A stretch of 64,000 nt of DNA from assembly GCA_016789865.1 (NCBI GenBank), contig JAEUPC010000069.1, forward strand, positions 16,815-80,814, given 5' to 3'. The position numbers and the translations under genes were made by a program. Of this stretch, positions 44,673 through 53,600 are shown piece after piece (position 1 is the stretch's first letter; the number at the start of each line of letters is the position of its first letter). The notes beneath the pieces are model-generated. The model did not search any database, was not told the DNA's origin, and worked only from the letters and a program-made list of their open reading frames with translations. This DNA is from Rubrivivax sp. (GTDB taxonomy: Bacteria > Pseudomonadota > Gammaproteobacteria > Burkholderiales > Burkholderiaceae_C).

Positions 44673-47600
44673 TCACTGGGCCCTCGGCCAGGGCAGGCGC
44701 GGCGCGTTGCCGCGCTGCACGTACACCGCGGGCGGGCGCATCGGCGCGCTGCGATACGCCAGACCCGCGAGTTCGTCCATCCGCGCGTTGAACTCGAACG
44801 TGCGCGCGGGCCGGAAGCCGCGCTCGGCGTCGACGAAGGTGCTGTCCAGCCACGTCAGCGCCTCGAACACCGGGCCCTGCGTGCCGGGCGGCGGGCCCTG
44901 GTACAGCAGCAGGCTCCAGCCGACCTCGACGAGCCCCTGCCCGTCGGTGACCTGGCGCCAGCGGCCCGCGGCGGGCTGCCCGCCGGGCGCCGTTGGCGCA
45001 TCGGCCTCACGCCGCCACAGGGTGAGGCCCAGCCGCTCCCACTCGGGCAGGAACTGCGGCTCCAGCGGCAGCAGGTCGCGGTGGCCGAGCAGCAAGGCGA
45101 TGTCGCTTTCTTCCAGGCGGTGCAGCAGGCCCGTGGCCCCGTCGGCCAGCGCCTCGTTCGGGGGCTGTTCGCCGGCCGCGGCCTCGGCGTCCCAGGCCAG
45201 CAGCGCGGCGGCACGCCGCCGTTCGAGGTCGACCACCAGGCGCAGGCCGAGGGCGAGGTCGCGCTGCGTCGCCGGCGCCCCGGCGGTGGGCGCGGCCGTC
45301 GCCGGCGGCTGCACATGCGGCCGGCAGAGCCACGGCCGCGCGGGCAGTGGGTCGAGCATGCGCACGCGGTTGCCCTCCTCCTGCAGCCGCAGCGCCAGCG
45401 GCGCCAGCTGCTGCAGCGGCCCGCGGGCCGGCAGCGCGCGCGCGTCGAGCAGTTGATCGAGCGGTGAGCCGGCGGCGGGGTCGGCGCTCGGCGCGGGGTT
45501 CACCGCGGCGAGCAGCGTCGGCACGCCGAAGGGTCTCGACGGTCCCGGGGGCCTCTGCACGATGGCCACGAGGGCGGGCGAAACGGCGACGCGGACATGC
45601 ACGCCGTCGGCCCAGTCGGCGGGCGCCGCGTCGGGCCCGGCCGGCTCGGCGGCCACCGCCGCGACAGCGATCGTCAGCTCACCGAGCTCGAAGTCGGCCG
45701 CCTGCGGGCGCAACGTGAACAACCGCGCGGCCGGCGGTGCGTCGGGGTCGGCGTCGAGCACGGTTTCGATGGTGGCGATGGTGGCGCTGCCCGTGGTTGC
45801 CTCGCTGACGATGGCCAGGCGCACCTCGGGGTCGGGCAGGCAGCCCACGGGCGCGAAGGGCGTCCCGTCGAGCGTGTAGCGCGCGACCTCGGCAGCGAAG
45901 TGCGCCGCGGGCCCGGCGAGGCTGGCCGGATCGAGGCTTTCGATCAGCCGCGGCCAACGGATGTCCAGCAGGTGGCCGCTGCGCGCCAGGTGCGGCAGCG
46001 CGGGCGAGCCGGCCAGCTGTGCCGCCCACTCGTCGTGCTGCACGGCCTTGGGTCCGCGCCAGGACACGGTGCCCAGCACCACCGGTGCCGCGGCCAGCGG
46101 GCCCACCGGCCACGCCGGCGGCGCCGCCAGCACGACCTGCTTCTCTTCGGAGAACACGGCCTCGGCGGCGCTGGCGCGATAACGCACCACCTGCTCGTAG
46201 TAGTGCGGTTCGGCGGCGTCCAGGTAGCGCGTAGCGTCCCAGCGCGCCTGCGGCGCGGCGGCCAGCAGCGTGTCGTCGCCGGCGCGCAACGGCTCGCCGG
46301 CGGCCGGCCCGGCCGAACCAGCGGGCCCGGCGCGATCGGGCGGCCGCGGCAGGCCCGCCGCGGGCTGCCCCACGACGCCGGCCGCCTCCAGCAGGTCCAG
46401 CCACGCCGAGTGCAGGAAACGGCGCCGGTAGGCGCGCTGGATCTCGCCGAAGGCCAGCTTGCGCCGCACCGCGATGTTGCTCTGCGCCAGCGAGCGCTCG
46501 GGGTGGGCGACGACCAGTTCGTGGAACCAGCGGCCCGCGGCGTCGGCGATGACGCGCACCGACAGCAGCTTGGGCGCCTCCAGCCGGCGCACGCGCGGCA
46601 GCTCGACATCGGCGCGGCCGCCGGCCAGCTGCGGCAGCACCGGCGGCACCTCGGCCGGCGCGGCGAGCAGCCGCTGGTAGCGGCCCACCGGCACCACCGC
46701 GTACGCCCGCTCGCCGGCCCATTCCTCCTCCACCGGCTGCGTGTAGGCCATGCGGCCCTGGCCGTCGACGGTGAAGCGCAGCGGCTCCACGGTCTTCGGC
46801 TGCGTGACGGTGACGTTCTCGAAGCGGTCGTCCACCGCCAGCGGCGCGGTGCGGAAGAAGCGCGCCGACCAGGCCAGGTACAACGCGAGCAGCGGATGCC
46901 CTTCCTCGGCGCGGTCGGCCTCGGCCAGTGCGGCCTTCAGCGCTGCGGTGGCCTTGTCGTCAGCGTCGCGCGGCGCGAACAGCTCGACCAGGTCGTCCAG
47001 GAAGCGGCGGTAGCTCGAGTCGCCGGCCGGCGGCTTCAGCCGCGCGGCCCAGAACGCGAAGTCGACGTCGAAGCGCTCGAAGGGCGTCAGCGCCAGCGCG
47101 TCGACGTCCAGACCCTGCGGCACGGTGGTCTTCGCATCGACGAGGCCGAGTGGTTGCTGCGCGAAGGCCTGCAGCCCCTTGACCAGCTCGGGGTCGGCCT
47201 TCAACCCGGTGGCGTCGTTGGCCAGCGCGCGCAGCAGCGCCGCGGGATCCTCGGCGCGCAGCAGGATCAGGTCGCCGTCGAAGAAGGTGCGCGCCAGCGA
47301 CACCGGCGGCACGGCGCCGGCGCCGCTGGCCGGGCCGACGAGCACCGGCGGGCGGTGCACGCTCGGTCGGACCGGGTTGTTCACCGCAAAGCGGATGTCG
47401 GCGCGCTGCGCAACGGAGAACGGCGCCTCGGTCGGTCCGTCGGAATCGACCCTCAGCTGCGCGACGGCATACCTCAACACCGGGCTGGGCAGCGGGCGCA
47501 GGCTCAGCTGCAGCATCGACAGCGCCGCGTCGTCGCGCCGCGACCTCGCCTGGCCGCTGCGGTAGGCGCGCAGATGCTGCACCGGCAGGTCCAGCGCGAA

Positions 47601-50600
47601 GTGGCGCGCCGCCCCACTCATCGCCGCCTCCACAACGGGCGATCCGGTGGCCTGCCCCTGTTCATGCAGCGCCTTCACCGCGGCGAGCACGCGGCCGTGC
47701 AGTTCGCCCTGCGGCAGCAGCAGCCCGCTGACCGGGTCGCGCAGGGCCAGCGTCAGCGCCAGCCCCAGCACGTGCAGCGCCGCCCAGCCGTAGGGGTCCA
47801 GCGCCTCGGTGTTGGCCTGCAGCCAAGCCTGCGGGGTCTTCAGCGACGTGCCCGGGCCGGCGATCACCTGCACCTCGAAGGCTGCCTCGGCCCCGCTGCC
47901 GGCCTGCTCGGCCAGTTGCCCCACCAGCATCGCCAGGTAGTCGTGCAGCCTGAGCTTGGTGACCTCGCGCCCGCGCTGGCGCCACAGCGCCAGCCTGGCG
48001 TCGAACGTGCCCTTGCCGTCCAGGCCGAAGCGCGGGTCGGGGCGGCCTTCGAACGACGCCGTGGGCCAGTGCAGCTCGCTTTCGCGCCACGACCACCAGC
48101 CGGGCCAGCGCTCGCTCATCTCGGCGGCGGGCACGCCGTGGCGATCGAGCCAGCCCGCCGTGCGCACGAAGGCGGGCGGCTGCGCCTCCCAGTTCTGCAC
48201 GTCGGCCATCGTCGCCGGTGTCTGCGCGGCCAGCGCGGCGTCGGTGGGCTGCACGCGCTTGATCCAGCGCCACGCCGGCGTGAAGCCACTGTCGGGCGCG
48301 AGGTCGGCATTGACGAGGTCTTCCAGCGGCAGCTCGAACAGGTCGTAGGCGGCCTGCGCATGCAGCGGCACGCCGGCGTTCCACACCACCTGCACCGCGC
48401 GCGTGCGGCCGGGTCGGGCGATGTAGCGCAGCTGGCTCACCTCGCCGCCGGTTTCCAGCACCGGCACCGGCACCTGCAGCGGACCGACGAATGCGGCGAC
48501 GTCCTGCAACTGCGCCGTCGCCCCGCCCTCGGGCACCTGGCCCGGGTCGGCGAGTTCGTGCCACACGGGCCATTCGAAGTGCGGCAGTGGCCGCTCGACG
48601 CTCGCCTGGCCTGCCTGCGGCGCGGCCAGCCACAGCCGCAGCTGCGCCAGGCCCGACAGGCCACGGCCACTTTGCAGCCGTGTGTCGTCTTCGAGGTCGG
48701 TGGTGGCACGCAGGAACAGGCGCCAGGCGCGCCCTCCCGCCGCGGCGGCACTCTCCCGCGCAAGAAAGGCGGCGGCGGCCATGCCCAGCGGCGAGCCCGC
48801 GCTCACCGGCTGGCCGCGGTGGTCGTACAGCGCAGCCAGCAGCGCGCTGTAGTCGCGCCCGGCCTCCAGCGGCAGTTCGTACAACCACAGCGCCGGCGCG
48901 CGGTCGAACTCGGCGTCGGGGTCGGCCTCACCGACCTGGGGCCGCTCGGGCTTGCGGCGCGCCAGGCCGATGGCACGCGCCGCCGCGGAGTCGATGCGCG
49001 GCAGCTTCACCACGATGTCGCCTTCGATCAGCGCCTGGCCCGTGGCGCTCATCAGGCCGCGGTCGGCGACGTCGACCGTGTCGTCCGGGTAGGCCCCCAG
49101 CGGCACCGCGGCCAGCGGTCGCAGCACGAGGTGCCAGCCGTCGGTGACGGCCACGCCGCCGGTGGCCGGCAGGGCCAGCTCGCGCCAGGCGAGCCGCGCG
49201 CTCCACGCCTGGCCACGGGCCGGGCGGCCGAGCACGAGGCGGGCGTCGTCCGCCGGCAGCGGGGCCAGGCGGGGCTCGAACTGCAGTGTGGCGGTGAAAG
49301 GCGCACCGCGGCGGCCGGTCTGGCTGATCGGGGTGATCGTCGCACCGAGCGTCGTGAGGCGCTGGTCGGACGCGCCGGCCTGGCCGCCCAGCAACTCGGC
49401 GCGCGCGATCGTGAACTGGTAGCGCAGGCGCAGGCGCTGCGCCGTGCCGCCGGCCGCCGCAGGCACTTCCAGCTCACTCGGCGTGGTCGTCACGGTGCGC
49501 AGCACGCGGCCGCTTTCGACGTCGAAGAAGACGATCTCGTAGGCGCGCAGGTAGGCCTCGACGTCGCGCCGCGCACCGTCGGCAAAGCTCGGCGGCAGGC
49601 CGGCCCATTGGAGCTGCCAGGCCAGGCCGATGACCTCGTCGTCGAAGTACGGCGGCGCGGCGGCGAAGACGGGCGGGTTCTTCTCGAAGTCGACCTTCTC
49701 GAAATCGACCACCGGCTGCAGCGGGAACTCGCGCTGCGCGTGGCTCGCGGCCTTGAAGCGCAGGCGCGGGTAGCCGGCGGCATCGGCACGCTGGTGCAGC
49801 CAGGCCGGACGGGCGCGCGCGCGCACACACACCACCATGCCGAGGTCCAGCAGCGTCGGTCGGCCGAGCGCGGCGGCGCCGCCGGCCAGCCCGGTGGTCA
49901 CCGGGCGGCCGCCGGTCAGCGTGGTGCTACGGGCGATCGTCACGAGGTCGTCGTGGAACGCCTGGATGAGGAAGCTCTGGTTGCCGCGTGCCTGCTCCTG
50001 CAGCTCGGCGGCGCGGCCCGCATCGGCGGGAGGCCGCACGCGCGAGGTCGGGTCCACCGCACGCGCCATCGCGTCGATGAGCGCGCGGTCGTACGGATGG
50101 TTGCGGTCGAGCCGGCGGTTGGGCGCGCGGTCGGGGTGGCGCGCATCGCGCACGCGCGTGTCCTCCAGCGGCGTCGCCTCGCTGGCATGGCCGTCGGGCG
50201 TCACCAGCGCCACGGGCACGCTGTCGGCCGGCGGCCAGTATTGCGGGAACGGCAGCTTCTCGCCCCCGGCGGCCGGCGGCAGGTCGAACTGCTTCGGATC
50301 GTCGGGCAGCCAGCTGCCGGCCAGCAGCGTCTGCAGTGTCAGGCCGTCCTTGACCTCGGCGCCCGCCTCGGTGGTCAGCGCCGCCGCGGCGTGCGGGTTC
50401 AGCTGCAGCAGCGCCTCGGTGCCCGGCACCGCCACCCATTGCCCGTCGCGCCACGTGTACAGCGTGATGCCCGCCAGCGGCACGCCAGTGAAATCGAGCG
50501 TCGCGTAGTCCAGCGGCTGCTTCGGTGCGGCGGCCGTCACGCGGGGGGCGGGGTAGAACTCCAGGCCGTTCGGCCCGGGCATGACCCACAGGAACCACAG

Positions 50601-53600
50601 CGATTCATCGCCCTGCGCACCCTGGACGTAGGCGCTGACGAAGTGGTCGCGGGCCGCCGCGGCGGCAGCCGCCGGCGCCCCCACGGCCGCCCTGGCCGTG
50701 CTGGCGGACTCGGCCGCCCTGGCCGTGCTGGCAGACTTGGCCGCCCTGGCTGTGCGGGCGGACTGGGCCGCCGGCCGCGCCGTCGCCGCGGCGGCGGCGG
50801 CCGGCCCGACACCCGGCGCGGCGAGGGCCGCGCGCGCCGAGTTCGGCACGCCCGGCAGCGCCGGCACCTGCCCCGGTTCGAGCAGCGAGCCCATGTACGG
50901 CGCCAGCGCCGCGCGGGCCCGATCGACTCCGCCTTCGTTCAACCCCACCGCCACGGCCACACCCAGCGTGCGCCCGAAGATCCCGATGCGCAGCTGCGCG
51001 CGCGCCTTGAAGCCGAGGTCGCCCTGCCCTGCCCATCCCAGCTCCAGCGCGACCACGATCTGCAGGCTGAACGAGAACGAGATGCTGATGCGGATCTTGA
51101 CGAAGCCGATCTTGATGCGCAGCCAGGCCGAGACCGAGAAGCGCACGCCGACATCGAGCCCGATGGCGGCGTAGACATTGGAGTCCAGAGGCCGCGTCAC
51201 CTGGATGCCGGCCAGCAGCCGGGCGGCGAAGTAGACGTTGATCTGCGCCTCGGCGCGCAAGCCGATGAAGCCGCCGTCGAATCCGCCGGCCAGCTTCAAG
51301 CCGCCGCGCGCCGAGAAGAACAGGCCCTGCACGAGCAGGTCGCGCTCGAGCCTGAGCAGAAGCCCGCCGCGGCATTCGAGCTGCAGCGAACCGACCTTCC
51401 AGCTGAACATCAGCCGGTCGGGCCAGCCCAGCTCGGCGTGCAGCAGGCCCGGTTCGATGAGCAGCGTGGCCTCGAAGTGCGACAGCCTGAGCACGTCCTT
51501 GAGGACCTCGGGCATCGGCTTGTCCTTGGGCCCGAGGTACGGGTTGCGGCCCTTGGCGGCGTGCGCGAGGAAGCGGCTCTGCGGCACCGAATAGATCATG
51601 AAGCCGCTGGCCAGCGGCCGCGCGCGCATGCCTTCGGTGTCGGCGTAGAAGTCGTCCAGGCTCACCGGGTACCAGACCTTGGCGCCGGCGGCGACCGTGA
51701 AGTCGCTGCGGAAGGCGGCGAAGACCTGCGCCACCAGCGTCATCAGCTTCTTCTCGCGCTCGCTCTTGTAGCCCTTGAAGCCGGCGTGCGTGGTGCCCAG
51801 CGTGAACACCGACTCCAGCGCGATCGTCCAGCGCACGGGCCCGGGCCGCGCCTCCCAGCTCTCCAGCGTGGCCAGCGACTGCTGGCGGTCGACCGCGTCG
51901 AGCAGCACGCGCAGCAGCTCGGCGATGGAAGCCTGCGGCTCGTCGAAGCGCGCGATCAGCGGCAGCGTGTAGCGAAAGCCGAAGCCCAACCCGACCTGCC
52001 GCAGGTAGATCGGCAGCGAGGCGACCTGGAAGCTCATGCGAGAGGCCTCGATGGCGATGAACCAGGCGTGCTGCCAGGGCTCCTCGGCCGTTTCCCGCAG
52101 GCGGATGAAGGCAAACGCGGCGGCCAGCCGCGGCAGGCCCTTGATCTCGACCGAGCCTTCGCCGGCGAAGCCCTTGCGCGTGTCGGTGTCGTAGGTGGCC
52201 ACGCGGCCGGCGATCGTGCACGCCTCGGTGGCGATCTCGACGCGCAGGTCTTCGAAGTGCCACTGCGGCACCGAGCTGCCGCGGCGCGGGAAGCCCAGCC
52301 GCAGCGCGTGGAACTGGATGTCGGCCGAGATGATGTCGCCGCGCTGCGCGAACTGGCACTGGCCGCCGATGACGATGGCCGCGCCCGGCTCGGCAAAGCC
52401 GTCGAAGCGCGGCTCGAAGCCGATCGAGCGGATCTCCATGCGGAACAGCTTGTAGACCTCGAAGGTCACCGGCTTCTTCAGCTCGACCACCAGCTTCAGG
52501 TGCTGGTGGAACTCGTCGGTCAGCGGTGCGCGCACGAACTCGATGCGCGCGCTTTCGAGATCCTCGAGCAGGCCGCCCGAGAACTCGCCGGTGTCGGGCG
52601 AGAACTGCGCCGAACCGGTGAGTTCGAAGAAGAAGTGGCGCTCGCCGGCTGGCGCGTCGCGCAGGTACTCGATGCCCAGTTGCGTGATCTCGAACTTGAA
52701 GCGCGTGCCGCGCGAGAAGATCGGCGCGTCCTTGTCACCCAGCTCGCAGTGCATCTGGTCGAGGTCGATCGCGCCGCCCGCGCTGGGCTGGGCAAAGGCG
52801 ATCGACAGCTTGACCGGCGCCTCGTTGAGCAGCTCGGGCAGCTTGCCCGAGGCGTCGATGGCCAGGTACTCCAGCCGGCTGGCGCGGATACGCAGCGCTG
52901 CGCGCTCCAGCGCAAAGGGCCGCGCCAGACCGCGCACGCGCACGGTGCTGGCCAGCAGCGCCGCCTCGAGGTCGAGGCCGCCCGGGCCGAGCACGAAGGT
53001 ACTGACCCAGAAATTCAGGCTGTCGCGGCCAAGCTTGGTGTAGCGCAGCAGCAGGCTGCGGCCGGCAGGCAGGCCCAGCGTGAACAGGCCGTCGCGCAGA
53101 CTGAGCACCAGCACGCCGAGTTGCTCGGGCGCTTGGGCGACGCCGCCGTTGGGCACCAGCGCCGTCATCTCCAGGCCGAGCAGCTTCTTGGGCTGCGAGT
53201 ACCAGTAGCGGTCGGCGTCTTCGGGCAGCGGCACCTCGGCAGCCCAGCCTGGCGTCGCAGGGAGGCTGGCCAGCGCGAAGTCGAGCTGCGCGCCGCCTTC
53301 GATGCCCAGCGACAGGTCGCCGAGGTCGAAGCGGAAGGCCACCCGGCCCTTGGCTTCGAAGCGCTCTTCGCCCTGGCCGAGCGCGAACATGAGCTCGGTG
53401 CGGATGACGACGGCGCGCGTGGCGCCCGCGCTCAGCGCGCGTGCGCCGGGCGCGGCACCGCTGCCGTCGGCGCCGCAGATCTCGAGGATGCGAAAGCCCA
53501 CCGACTGCCCGGCCGGGTTGGCCGGGCCGGTGAAGGCGCGGAACAGCGACTGCAGCGCGGCAATCTCCACCGACAGCCGCCAGCCCTGCGCGTCGAAGGC

